DNA from: Teichococcus coralli
GTDB lineage: Bacteria; Pseudomonadota; Alphaproteobacteria; Acetobacterales; Acetobacteraceae
DNA length: 52,541 nt
NCBI RefSeq assembly: GCF_009829925.1
Contig: NZ_SNVJ01000002.1
Location: forward strand, 351,378 to 403,918
Direction of reading: 5' to 3'
A model generated the notes under the pieces. That model ran no database searches and had not been told where the DNA came from. It saw nothing but the letters and a program-made list of their open reading frames with translations. This document shows positions 43,754-52,357 of this stretch, one piece after another. The position numbers and the translations under genes are program-made. Every line of letters begins with the position of its first letter. Position 1 is the first letter of the stretch.

Positions 43754-44598
43754 GCGAACACCGCCGCGCCGTTGTTGACCACCACCACGTCCCGCTCCAC
43801 CACGCGCGCCCGGAAGGCGCCGCTCTTCCAGATCTCCGTGCGGATCGTCTCGCCAGGATAGACCGGCGCGGAGAAGCGCAGCGCCAGGCTCCTCATCGCC
43901 GCCGGATCGTAGTTCCCAAGCTCCCGCAGCAGCGCATGCGCCACCACGCCGAGCGTGCAGAGCCCGTGCAGGATCGGGCGCGGGAAGCCGGCGCGCTCCG
44001 CCACGTCCGGGTCGGCGTGCAGCGGGTTGTCATCGCCGTTGAGCCGGTAATAGAGCGCCTGCTCCGGCCGCGTCGGCAGGTCCACGGTGATATCGGGCGC
44101 GCTTTCCGGGATCGGGTTCACCGGCTTCACCGGGCCGCTCGGCCCACCGAACCCGCCATCGGCGCGCAGAAAGGTGGTGCTGCCGGTCACCGCCAGGACC
44201 TTGCCCGTGGCGGCCTCGATCACCTCCTTCTCGGAATAGAGCAGCGCGCCCTTCCCCTCGCCCTTGTCCACCAACCCGGTGACGCGGGTGCGGCCGACGA
44301 TCTCGCCTTCGCTGGGCAGCGGGTGGTGCAGCGTGATGGACTGCTCGCCATGCACCAGCCGCACCGCGTCCACGCCCGTTGCCGGGTTGCGCAGCCAGAA
44401 GCCGGGATGCCCGAGCACCACCGCCATGGAGGGCAGCACGCTCAGCGTGCGGTGCGCGTCCACGTAGTCGAGCTGCCGCTTGTCCAGCGGGTCCTGCCCC
44501 ACCCCGACGGAGAGCGCGTAGAACACCGCGTCACGCGGCGTGACGCGCTGCCGCACCTCCGGGATCGGGAAGTTCAGCAGCTTCTCGTGGTCGATCAT
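43750..44598 (-). CDS. MaoC-type (R)-specific enoyl-CoA hydratase, double hot-dog
   Basis: A 282-residue protein with two hot-dog domains. The C-terminal one carries the hydratase-2 motif YRLNGDDNPLHADPDVA with catalytic D189 and H194, followed by FPRPILHGLCTLG; the N-terminal half is the degenerate substrate-binding domain (PSMAVVLGHPGFWL). It hydrates 2-enoyl-CoA to (3R)-hydroxyacyl-CoA. Start ATG at 44598 overlaps the upstream synthetase stop by four bases. Confidence 0.9.
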   Translation of the reverse strand: MIDHEKLLNFPIPEVRQRVTPRDAVFYALSVGVGQDPLDKRQLDYVDAHRTLSVLPSMAVVLGHPGFWLRNPATGVDAVRLVHGEQSITLHHPLPSEGEIVGRTRVTGLVDKGEGKGALLYSEKEVIEAATGKVLAVTGSTTFLRADGGFGGPSGPVKPVNPIPESAPDITVDLPTRPEQALYYRLNGDDNPLHADPDVAERAGFPRPILHGLCTLGVVAHALLRELGNYDPAAMRSLALRFSAPVYPGETIRTEIWKSGAFRARVVERDVVVVNNGAAVFA

Positions 44599-46742
44599 GC
44601 GTCGTCCTCCGCGATATCGATCACCGCGTCGGCGGCGAAGGCACCCTGCCCCTCGGGCATGGCGAAGACGGGGTTGAGGTCGATGCCGGCGAGGCTCGGC
44701 CCGGCCTGGTGCGCGAAGACGGAAAGCCGCGAAAGCATCCGCGCCAAGGCCTTGATGTCGGCCGGCGGCCGGCCGCGCGCGCCGAGCAGCAGCGGCGCGC
44801 CGCGGATCGAGCGGATCATCGTCTCCGCCACGTCCTCGCCGAAGGGGCAGCGGCGGAAGGCGACGTCCTTCAGCACCTCGACGAAGATGCCGCCCAGGCC
44901 GAACATGGCGACCGGCCCGAAGACCGGATCGCGGTGCACGCCGAGGATGCACTCGACCCCGCCGGAAAGCTGCTTCGCCACCAGCACGCCCTCGATGCGC
45001 GCCTGCGGCGCCGCCTCGGCCGCGCGCTGCTTCAGCAGCGCGAAGCCCTCGCGCACGCCCTGCGCGTCGGCGACATTGAGCAGCACGCCGCCGATCTCCG
45101 ACTTGTGCAGGATGTCGGGCGAAAGGATCTTCATCACCACCGGGAAGCCGAAGCCCTGGGCGGCCGCCACCGCCTCTTCCGCCGTGGCGCAGGCGCATTC
45201 CGGCGCGGCCTCGATGCCGGCCTGGGCCAGCAGGCGCTTGGCCTCCGCCTCGCTCGGCGTGCGCTCGGGCAGCGCGACAGCCGGCACCTCGGGCGGGGCG
45301 GCCGGCGCGGGCGCGGCGAAGGCCTCGCCGAAACGGCCCATGGCATGCAGCGCGGCGACACCTCGCGAGGGATCCTCGAAGACGGCGAAGCCTTCCTCCT
45401 CGAAGGTTCGGATCTGGTCGGGATTGGCGAGAATGGAAAGGACGAAGAGCCGGTCGGGATGCGCCGCGCGCACGGCGCCGAGTTCCTGCCGCAGCCGCGG
45501 CGCCACCGAGGCGGCGCCGCCCGTATGCGTGAAGAAGGCGAGGATGGAGGAATAGCCACCCTGCTCCACCAGCGCCGTGGCGAAGCGCCCGACCAGCGAA
45601 AGGTCGTTCAGTGCCTGCGCGGTGCAGTCCACCGGGTTCTGCGGCGCGCAGAACGGCAGCACCGCCCGGAGTTCGGCCTGCGCCGCCTCCGGCATCGCCG
45701 GCATGGGCAGGCCCACGGCCTCGGCCGCGTCGGAAGTGAGCACGCCGGCGCCGCCGCTGATGGTCAGCACGCCCAGCGTGTTGCCGACGGGGTAGATCCG
45801 CTTGGTGGCCAGGCGGGCGATATCGAGCAGCTCCTCGGTGGTGCGGGCGCGTACCACGCCGAATTCGGCCAGCACCGCGTCGGTCACCGCGTCATCGCCG
45901 GCGATGGAGGCGGTGTGCGAACGGGCGGCGGCGCTGCCCACCGCGCTGCGCCCCACCTTCATCATCACCACGGGCTTGCGGTTGCGCCTCGCCAGTTCCA
46001 GCGCGGCCAGGAAGCTGCGGCTGTCGCGGATGCCTTCGGAATAGGCGGCGATCACCTCGGTGCCCGGGTCCTGCGCCATCCAGCCGATCATGTCGCCGAC
46101 GTTGAGGTCCGCTTCATTGCCGGTGGTGACGCAGCAGGAGATGCCGATGCCATGCTCGCGCGCCATGCCGAAAAGGTGCATGCCATAGGCACCGGACTGG
46201 CTGGCGATGCCGATCGGCCCCGGCGTCGGGTAGCCGCGCTCCAGGCTGCTGGTGAAGGTGCCGAAGAAGTTGGTGCGGGCGTTGAACAGGCCGAGGCAGT
46301 TCGGGCCGAGCAGCCGCATGCCGCTGCGGCGCGCCGTCTCCAGCATGCGGGCCTCGGCCGCCGCGCCCGCATCGCCCATTTCGGCGAAGCCCGCGCTGAA
46401 CATGATGGCTGCCTTCACGCCGCGCTCGGCCAGCTCGGTCATCGTCACCTCCGCCACGTTGGCGGGCACGGCGATGATGGCGACGTCAGGCACTTCCGGC
46501 AGATCGGCGATCGAGGCGAAGGCCGGCAGCCCCTGCACGGTCGGGCGGTTGGGGTTCACCGGCAGGATACGGCCCTGGAAGCCCCGCGCCAGCATTGCGG
46601 CGATCGGGCGTCCCCCGATCCGGGCGGCGTCGCCGGAGGCGCCGATCACGGCGACCGATGCCGGCGCGAGCAGCGCCGAAAGGGCCTCCATCGGCAGAGC
46701 GGCCTCAGCGGAGCGGGCAAGCATTTCTGGCAATGGCTTCAT
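44595..46742 (-). CDS. ADP-forming acyl-CoA synthetase (fused alpha-beta acetate-CoA ligase family)
   Basis: A 715-residue NDP-forming acyl-CoA synthetase. In order: CoA-binding Rossmann domain (about 22-120; VAVIGASGDAARIGGRP), succinyl-CoA-ligase-like domains (about 150-460; GPNCLGLFN, GIASQSGAYG, and the phosphohistidine H276 in ARSHTASIAG), and a C-terminal ATP-grasp domain (about 490-715; VVMKILSPDILHKSEIGGV, FGLGGIFVEVLKDVAFR). It would activate the pathway's carboxylic acid. Start ATG 46742 is chosen; 46724 is possible. First gene of the cluster. Confidence 0.92.
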   Translation of the reverse strand: MKPLPEMLARSAEAALPMEALSALLAPASVAVIGASGDAARIGGRPIAAMLARGFQGRILPVNPNRPTVQGLPAFASIADLPEVPDVAIIAVPANVAEVTMTELAERGVKAAIMFSAGFAEMGDAGAAAEARMLETARRSGMRLLGPNCLGLFNARTNFFGTFTSSLERGYPTPGPIGIASQSGAYGMHLFGMAREHGIGISCCVTTGNEADLNVGDMIGWMAQDPGTEVIAAYSEGIRDSRSFLAALELARRNRKPVVMMKVGRSAVGSAAARSHTASIAGDDAVTDAVLAEFGVVRARTTEELLDIARLATKRIYPVGNTLGVLTISGGAGVLTSDAAEAVGLPMPAMPEAAQAELRAVLPFCAPQNPVDCTAQALNDLSLVGRFATALVEQGGYSSILAFFTHTGGAASVAPRLRQELGAVRAAHPDRLFVLSILANPDQIRTFEEEGFAVFEDPSRGVAALHAMGRFGEAFAAPAPAAPPEVPAVALPERTPSEAEAKRLLAQAGIEAAPECACATAEEAVAAAQGFGFPVVMKILSPDILHKSEIGGVLLNVADAQGVREGFALLKQRAAEAAPQARIEGVLVAKQLSGGVECILGVHRDPVFGPVAMFGLGGIFVEVLKDVAFRRCPFGEDVAETMIRSIRGAPLLLGARGRPPADIKALARMLSRLSVFAHQAGPSLAGIDLNPVFAMPEGQGAFAADAVIDIAEDDA

Positions 46743-46890
46743 TCCTGGTCCGGGGCAGGACGCCAGGGCACCGCATCCATTTGGCGCGGTCGCCATCCGT
46801 CCAGCCCGCATCTTCCCCTCTGTGCAGCCTTTCCGGCCCTGGCCGGCAGGCTAGACGGAGTGGGGAGACCATTCAATATGCAGAACAGCA

Positions 46891-46904
46891 TTCCGCGATC
46901 GGAA
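46891..46904. promoter_or_regulatory. palindrome TTCCGcgatCGGAA upstream of the acyl-CoA operon
   Basis: Perfect 5-bp arms around CGAT, about 150 bases before the synthetase start. The arm sequence matches the elements around the IclR gene (33276-33310), so it is a candidate operator for that regulator. Confidence 0.45.
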
Positions 46905-47059
46905 AGCGCCAAGGTCTGACGCCTCCTCCGGCATCCTTGCGCTTCGCCCAGGCCTGCCCGGCGCGCTTTCGGCTCCCTTGGCAGCCTCGCGCGCTGCCCC
47001 TCCCCCTGCTCCATTAGCCCGGACATGGTGGCGGCGGGCCGGGCGGGGCCGGGCGGGCC

Positions 47060-47266
47060 CCGTGACGATCACGAACGCGATCAGCGAGGGAAGCCGCACG
47101 TTCGCCAGGAACACGATGAAGAGGATGTGGATCAGCCAGGAAGTTCACCAGCAGGGATGATGGCTTGCCGCCCTTCGATCCATGGCAAGGCCGTGCAGGC
47201 CAACGCGGCATGGAACGGGATGCCCAGCAGCATCAGGCCGGCGCGTGCCTGGTCCAGGAAGGACAG
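47060..47266 (-). pseudogene. fragment of a membrane acyltransferase (Acyl_transf_3/OpgC-like)
   Basis: One frame reads SFLDQARAGLMLLGIPFHAA (the hallmark N-terminus of acyltransferase-3 proteins) and reaches a stop near 47132. A hydrophobic stretch WLIHILFIVFLANVRLPSLI lies just downstream in another frame (about 47138-47079). The catalytic remainder is missing. Confidence 0.5.
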
Positions 47267-47525
47267 CCCGCTCTGGCCGGCGGACGGTGATGGTGACGAG
47301 CCCCTCCGCGCTCCGCACGGCGAGGTCCCTCGCCCGCGATCCAAGACAGTTCCGGGCCGCGGGCCAGGTCCTCGCGCGCCAGCGCGTCGGCCATCATCAC
47401 GTTCGGGCCTGAATGGACGAGTTCCCCCTCGACGCCGGCCGCCTTGCTCGGCCTCCCGCGCTCATTCCGAAGAGCGATCGTTTCGCCAGGAACCGGCAGA
47501 CCGATGGCGGCCGGGTTACGCTTCC
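47265..47525 (-). pseudogene. fragment of an AMP-binding acyl-CoA synthetase
   Basis: The frame from about 47511 reads AIGLPVPGETIALRNERG, VEGELVHSGPNVMMADA and REDLARGPEL. This corresponds to the segment of ANL synthetases with IGRPVPG and EGELVYRGPNVMMGY. After a frameshift near 47340, DLAVRSAEGLVTITVRRPE continues (family: TGDLA ... GRRS). Both ends are missing, and it abuts the acyltransferase fragment. Confidence 0.6.
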
Positions 47526-47874
47526 CCAGCGTGGGTGGCTTCGCCCGGGCCGGGGAGTGAGCCCTCTTCTGCGGCGCGGTGCAGCGCAATACCTGCCCTG
47601 CCGCGCCCCTTCGGCCGCCGCCTGCCCTTGGAGTCCAAACTGTTGTCGTCCGAAAGAGCGGGCGCGGACATCCGGCTTAAGGTCAGGGTTTCGTCTGCAC
47701 ATGATCTCGGCGAACCATGGCTGTCGCGGCTGCAGACCACCGCGTCCGGCTGCACGGCATCCTGCCGGGGCCTCGGCGAACAGCCCGCCGCGTTCTTCCT
47801 CAGCAGGCCGACCGCAGCGCAGGGGATGCTGGCGATTTGCTGGGGATCCGCTCTGGCGAAGGATCGCTGATGGG

Positions 47875-47946
47875 TTGGGGCGCCAGGATTCGAACCTGGG
47901 AATGGCGGTACCAAAAACCGCTGCCTTACCGCTTGGCTACGCCCCA
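47875..47946 (-). tRNA. tRNA-Gln (UUG anticodon)
   Basis: 72 nucleotides with a perfect 7-bp acceptor stem (TGGGGCG/CGCCCCA), D arm GCCAAGCGGTAAGGC, anticodon arm GCGGT-TTTTGGT-ACCGC (anticodon TTG) and T arm CCAGG-TTCGAAT-CCTGG. The discriminator is A, and CCA is not encoded (ACCC follows). The minus-strand gene lies nine bases below the ispE stop, so it may be processed from the same transcript. Confidence 0.95.
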
Positions 47947-47955
47947 TTAGGCGTC

Positions 47956-48846
47956 CTAGGGCGCTGAATAAGGCTTGGATGCCCCTTCCGTAAAGCCCCC
48001 TCCCCATCGCCACCACGTGGCGGGCAAGCGCGCCGCCGCCATTTCCGCCCCCCTGGGATCGGCGAACAGCGCGAAGCATGTCGCGCCCGAACCGCTCATT
48101 CGTGCCAGAAGGCACCCCTCCAGGCCGCGCAAGCCCGCCAGCACCTCGGCCACTGCCGGGCAGAGCCGGATCGCCGCGGCCTCCAGGTCGTTGCCGCACC
48201 GCGCGAGGTCGCGCGCCATGGCCGCCGCGTCCGCCCAGGCGGCGGGCAGACTTGCCTCGGGTGAGAAGCCGCCCTCCCGCGCCCGGAACACCGCTGGCGT
48301 GGCGAGCGGGACGCGGGGGTTGGCCAGCACCAGCCCCGCGGCCGGCAGCGCGGGCGCATCCGTCAGCGTTCCGCCCACCCCTCCCATCCGTGCGGCCCGG
48401 CTATCGAGGCAGACCGGCACATCGGCGCCAAGCTGGGCGGCGAGCGGGGCGAGGCGGCGGGTTCCCCAGTGCAGGCCCCAGGCACGGTCCAGCAGGCGCA
48501 GGGCCGCGGCGGCGTCGGCCGATCCGCCGCCGATCCCCGAGGCGACCGGCAGGACCTTGGTCAGCCACAGCCTCCCCTGCGGCGCCACCCCGGCAGCCTC
48601 CGCCAGCAGGCGTGCGGCACGCAGCACGAGGTTGTCCGGCTCAGCCGACAAGGCGCCCGCCTCCGGGCCATCCAGATGCAGCGTCAGCGGGCCACCTGGG
48701 CGGTAGCGCAGCCGGTCGGCGGCGCCGGCGAAGACGGCCAGGCTATCGAGCAGGTGGTAACCGTCAGCGCGACATCCGACGACATGCAGGTGCAGGTTGA
48801 CCTTGGCGGGCGCCGCCTCGGCGAGCGCCAGAACCGCCCCGCTCAC
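47956..48846 (-). CDS. ispE: 4-diphosphocytidyl-2-C-methyl-D-erythritol kinase
   Basis: A 296-residue GHMP kinase of the MEP isoprenoid pathway, phosphorylating CDP-ME at the 2-OH. Substrate region PAKVNLHLHVVG with K15, the ATP-binding motif GIGGGSAD (104-111), catalytic D142 (GADVPVCLD) and the third GHMP motif MSGSGATCFALF are present. No ATG fits; a GTG at 48846 overlaps the TGA of the TPR gene (GTGA) and gives normal length, indicating coupling to that gene. Confidence 0.93.
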   Translation of the reverse strand: MSGAVLALAEAAPAKVNLHLHVVGCRADGYHLLDSLAVFAGAADRLRYRPGGPLTLHLDGPEAGALSAEPDNLVLRAARLLAEAAGVAPQGRLWLTKVLPVASGIGGGSADAAAALRLLDRAWGLHWGTRRLAPLAAQLGADVPVCLDSRAARMGGVGGTLTDAPALPAAGLVLANPRVPLATPAVFRAREGGFSPEASLPAAWADAAAMARDLARCGNDLEAAAIRLCPAVAEVLAGLRGLEGCLLARMSGSGATCFALFADPRGAEMAAARLPATWWRWGGGFTEGASKPYSAP

Positions 48847-50549
48847 TGCGGCAGGGCGGCGCGGGTGGTTCCGGGCAGCCCGTCGCGCAGCTTGGCGGAA
48901 ATGCGCGGCGCCTCCCCCGGCTCGGGCTCCAGCGACAGCGCCCGGCGCCACTGGAAGCGCGCCTCGCGCTCGCGGCCTTGCGCCCAGTAGGCGTCTCCCA
49001 GATGGTCGTTGATGACGCTGTTGCGCGGCTCCAGCTCCGCCGCCTTCTCAAGCCAGCGGACGGCATTGGGCAGGTCTTGCAGCTTGAACAGCGCCCAGCC
49101 CAGGCTGTCGGCGATGTTGCCGTCCTGTGGGCGCAGCTCGGCGGCACGCTCCAGCATCCGCCGCGCCTCGGCGAGCCTGCTGCCATGCTCCACCCAGCTG
49201 TAGCCGAGATAGTTGAGCACGTAGGGCTGCTCGGGAGACAGCTTCAGGGCGTTGTGGAAGTCGGCTTCCGCGGCCGGCCAGTCGCCGCTGCGCTCCAGCG
49301 CGATGCCGCGCGCATAGAACAGCGGCCAGTGCGCGGCCTGCGGCGTGCCGATGCGGCTGATGGCGCCGGAATAGGCCTGCGCCGCCTCGGCGAAACGTCC
49401 GCGCCGGCGCAGCAGGTCACCCAGGCGCGCCTGCGGCTGCAAGGCATCGGGTTGCGCCTCCGCCAGCGCGCGCAGCGTCGCGATGGCCTCCTCCGGGCGG
49501 TCCATGCGGTCAAGCAGCGCGGCCCGGCGCAACATCACGACCGGCATCAGCGGATCGTCCTCCGGCACGTTGCGCAGCAGGTCGAGAGCGGCTGCCGGAT
49601 GCGCTTCCTCCGCCAGGGAGTCGGCGGCGATCAGCAACGCCGGGGTGAAGTCGGGCCGCAGGCGAAGCGCCAGGCGGGAGAGCAGCAGCGTCAGCTCGGG
49701 CGCCCCCTGGCCCCGCAGGGCGCCGGCGAGCGCCAGCTCCGCCTCGGCCATGCCTTCCACCGCCGAGGCCACGGCGCGCTGGCGCAACAGGCGCCGCCGC
49801 ATCTCCGGGCTGCCGAGCAGCGCGAAGTCATCGGCGCTCATGGCCACCATGTCGAGCAGCCGGTTCGCCTCGGCCGGCTTGCCGGCGCGCTCGAAGATCC
49901 CGGCGATGATCTGCAGCATCCGGAGGTTGGCCTCGGTGCTCTCGGAAAGCGCGACACGCGCCAGCCGCTCGGCCTCCGCAGGGCGGCGGCCGATATCGGC
50001 GATCATCGCGCCATGCAACGCGGCCAGGCCGCGCAGGCGGCTGCCCTCGATCTGCGGGCGCAGCGTGGCGAGCGCGGCGTCGGTGGCGCCGCGTCCCGCC
50101 TGGGTCCAGGCCAGCATCAAAGGCTGCAGAACCTGCGCCGCACCGTTGCGCGGCAGGCCGCGCAGCCGCTCCTCGGCGCGTTCCCAGCGCCCGGCCATGC
50201 CATCGGCCCCGGCAAGCAGCATGGCGGCCAGCTCGCTCTGCGGCAGCCGGCGCGCGAGCCGCACCGCATCGGGCCGCCCATCCATGACCGCGGCCAGGAA
50301 AGCACGGGTCAGGACCTCCGGCTCGTTCGGCGCCAGGCGCAGCGCCTCAAGGAGCTCATCCGCAGCGGTGCGGGTATCCGTCTCGGCGGCGGCGAAGCGG
50401 CCGGCGAGATAGGCACCGAAGGCGCTGGGGCGGGAGGAGGAGGAGAAGCCGCCGGAGCCGGCATCCGCCGCCCCACCCGCCGCGCAGCCGGCAAGCAGGG
50501 CCGCGGCCAGCAGGGCGAAGCGGCGCGGAGAAACAAGCAGCGTGACCAT
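48843..50549 (-). CDS. TPR repeat lipoprotein
   Basis: A 568-residue protein with a lipoprotein signal (FALLAAALLAGC; lipidated Cys at 22) followed almost entirely by TPR-type helical repeats, the clearest near the C-terminus (YVLNYLGYSWVEHGSRLAEA, ADSLGWALFKLQDLPNAVRW, VINDHLGDAYWAQGREREAR). It is probably anchored at the outer or inner membrane facing the periplasm and acts as a protein-assembly scaffold; no specific partner can be named. Overlaps ispE by four bases, an arrangement common in alphaproteobacteria. Confidence 0.9.
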   Translation of the reverse strand: MVTLLVSPRRFALLAAALLAGCAAGGAADAGSGGFSSSSRPSAFGAYLAGRFAAAETDTRTAADELLEALRLAPNEPEVLTRAFLAAVMDGRPDAVRLARRLPQSELAAMLLAGADGMAGRWERAEERLRGLPRNGAAQVLQPLMLAWTQAGRGATDAALATLRPQIEGSRLRGLAALHGAMIADIGRRPAEAERLARVALSESTEANLRMLQIIAGIFERAGKPAEANRLLDMVAMSADDFALLGSPEMRRRLLRQRAVASAVEGMAEAELALAGALRGQGAPELTLLLSRLALRLRPDFTPALLIAADSLAEEAHPAAALDLLRNVPEDDPLMPVVMLRRAALLDRMDRPEEAIATLRALAEAQPDALQPQARLGDLLRRRGRFAEAAQAYSGAISRIGTPQAAHWPLFYARGIALERSGDWPAAEADFHNALKLSPEQPYVLNYLGYSWVEHGSRLAEARRMLERAAELRPQDGNIADSLGWALFKLQDLPNAVRWLEKAAELEPRNSVINDHLGDAYWAQGREREARFQWRRALSLEPEPGEAPRISAKLRDGLPGTTRAALPQ

Positions 50550-50645
50550 GCCGCGCAGCCTAGAGCTTTTCCCGGGCTGCAGGAAACGCTTCTGTGCAGC
50601 GCGGCAGCCCGTTGCACCGCCGCGCTCGCGCCGTGCGGCAGGGTG

Positions 50646-52271
50646 TTACATGCCGCCGATGTAGTTGGGCCCGCCGCCCCCTTCCGGCGTGCACCAGTCG
50701 ATATTCTGCGAAGGATCCTTGATGTCGCAGGTCTTGCAGTGCACGCAGTTCTGGGCGTTGATCACGAGGTGAGGCTCGCCTTCGTCGGCGCCCACCGCCT
50801 CGTACACGGCGGCGGGGCAGTAGCGGGCCTCCGGCGCGCGGTAGGTCTCCCAGTTCACCGGCTGCCACTTCGCCGGGTCCTTGAGCTTGAGGTGCGCCGG
50901 CTGGTCCTCCTCATGGTTGGTGTTCGACAGGAACACCGAGGAAAGCCGGTCAAAGGTCAGCTTGCCGTCCGGCCTGGGGTACTCGATCTTCGGCGACTGG
51001 TCTGCCGGCCTGGTGGCGGTGTGGTCGGCGTGGTTGGGCAGCGTCCAGGGCGCCTTGCCGCGGAAGACGTAGGTGTCGAGCGCCGCGTTCAGCATGCCGC
51101 CCCAGAAGCCCCATTTAGCGAAGCCCGGGCGGATGTTGCGCACGCCGGAAAGCTCCTCCCACAGCCAACTGCCGCGCACCAGCTCCGGGTAGCGCTCCAG
51201 CACCGGCCCGGCGGCCTCGTCCGCCAGCGCGGCGGCCGCCGCCTCAGCGGCCAGCATGCCGCTCTTCATCGCGGTGTGGGTGCCCTTGATCTTCGGCACG
51301 TTGAGGAAGCCGGCGCTGTCGCCGATCAGCACGCCGCCGGGGAAGACCAGCTTAGGGACGGACTGGAAGCCGCCCTCGCTCAGCGCCCGCGCGCCATAGG
51401 CGATGCGCTTGCCGCCCTCCAGGATCTTGCGGACCTCCGGGTGGGTCTTGAAGCGCTGCATCTCATCGAAGGGGGAGAGCCAGGTGTTCGGGTAGTCCAG
51501 CCCCACCACGAAGCCGACCGAGACCAGGTTCTCGCCCAGCATGTAGAGCCAGGAGCCGCCATAGGTGTCGGTGGGAAGCGGCCAGCCGACGCTGTGCCAC
51601 ACCTTGCCCGGCGTGTGGCGCTCCTTCGGGATCTCCCACAGCTCCTTGATGCCGAGCGCATAGGTCTGCGGCTGCACGCCCTCGCGCAGGTTGAACCGCT
51701 CCTGCAGCGTCTTGGCCAGCGAGCCGCGGCAACCCTCGCCGAACAGCGTGTAGCGGGCGCGCAGCTCCATGCCGGGCTGGTAGTTCGGCCCCTCCTCGCC
51801 CTCGCGGGTGATGCCCATGACGCCGGCGACGACGCCCTTCACCACGCCCTCCTCGACGATCGCCTCGGAGGCGGCGAAGCCGGGATAGATCTCGACGCCG
51901 AGCGCCTCGGCCTTCTCCGCCAGCCAGCGGCAGACATTGCCGAGCGAGACCACGTAGTTGCCGTGGTTGTTCATCTGCGGCGGGGTCGGCAGCTTGTAGG
52001 CCTTGGTGGCGGTGAGGAACATGAAGCTGTCCTCGCCGGCCGGGGTGGCCAGGGCCGGCGGGTCGTCGCGCCAGTCGGGCAACAGCTCGTCCAGCGCGCG
52101 CGGCTCCAGCACCGCGCCGGAGAGGATGTGCGCGCCCACTTCCGAACCCTTCTCGACGACGCAGACCGCCGCCTCCGGCGAGAGCTGCTTCAGCCGGATG
52201 GCCGCCGCCAGCCCTGCGGGGCCCGCGCCCACGACCAGAACATCAAACTCCATGCTCTCGCGTTCGGTCAC
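50646..52271 (-). CDS. electron transfer flavoprotein-ubiquinone oxidoreductase
   Basis: A 541-residue membrane-associated enzyme that takes electrons from ETF (reduced by acyl-CoA dehydrogenases such as those at 36-43 kb) to ubiquinone. The N-terminal FAD motif is VLVVGAGPAGLAAAIRLKQL, and the C-terminal [4Fe-4S] cysteines are C485 (YCPAAVYE), C509, C512 and C515 (NCVHCKTCDIKDP). GTG at 52271 is preferred because an AGGGAGA RBS precedes it; ATG 52298 would place that RBS inside the gene. Divergent from the uracil-DNA glycosylase. Confidence 0.95.
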   Translation of the reverse strand: MTERESMEFDVLVVGAGPAGLAAAIRLKQLSPEAAVCVVEKGSEVGAHILSGAVLEPRALDELLPDWRDDPPALATPAGEDSFMFLTATKAYKLPTPPQMNNHGNYVVSLGNVCRWLAEKAEALGVEIYPGFAASEAIVEEGVVKGVVAGVMGITREGEEGPNYQPGMELRARYTLFGEGCRGSLAKTLQERFNLREGVQPQTYALGIKELWEIPKERHTPGKVWHSVGWPLPTDTYGGSWLYMLGENLVSVGFVVGLDYPNTWLSPFDEMQRFKTHPEVRKILEGGKRIAYGARALSEGGFQSVPKLVFPGGVLIGDSAGFLNVPKIKGTHTAMKSGMLAAEAAAAALADEAAGPVLERYPELVRGSWLWEELSGVRNIRPGFAKWGFWGGMLNAALDTYVFRGKAPWTLPNHADHTATRPADQSPKIEYPRPDGKLTFDRLSSVFLSNTNHEEDQPAHLKLKDPAKWQPVNWETYRAPEARYCPAAVYEAVGADEGEPHLVINAQNCVHCKTCDIKDPSQNIDWCTPEGGGGPNYIGGM

Positions 52272-52357
52272 GCCGTTCTCCCTTGGTCCCGTGGCCATGC
52301 CTTAGACCGATCACGGGTTGCGCGGAACCCCGTGCACGGCCGATATGCCAGACCAAG

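Larger units (their letters stand above)
46743..47874. other. 1.1-kb region without intact genes, containing gene fragments
   Basis: Between the synthetase and the tRNA there is no intact gene. It contains a palindrome (46891-46904) near the presumed operon promoter, and two recognisable decayed fragments listed separately. The remainder (46905-47060 and 47526-47870) yields nothing recognisable. Confidence 0.6.
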
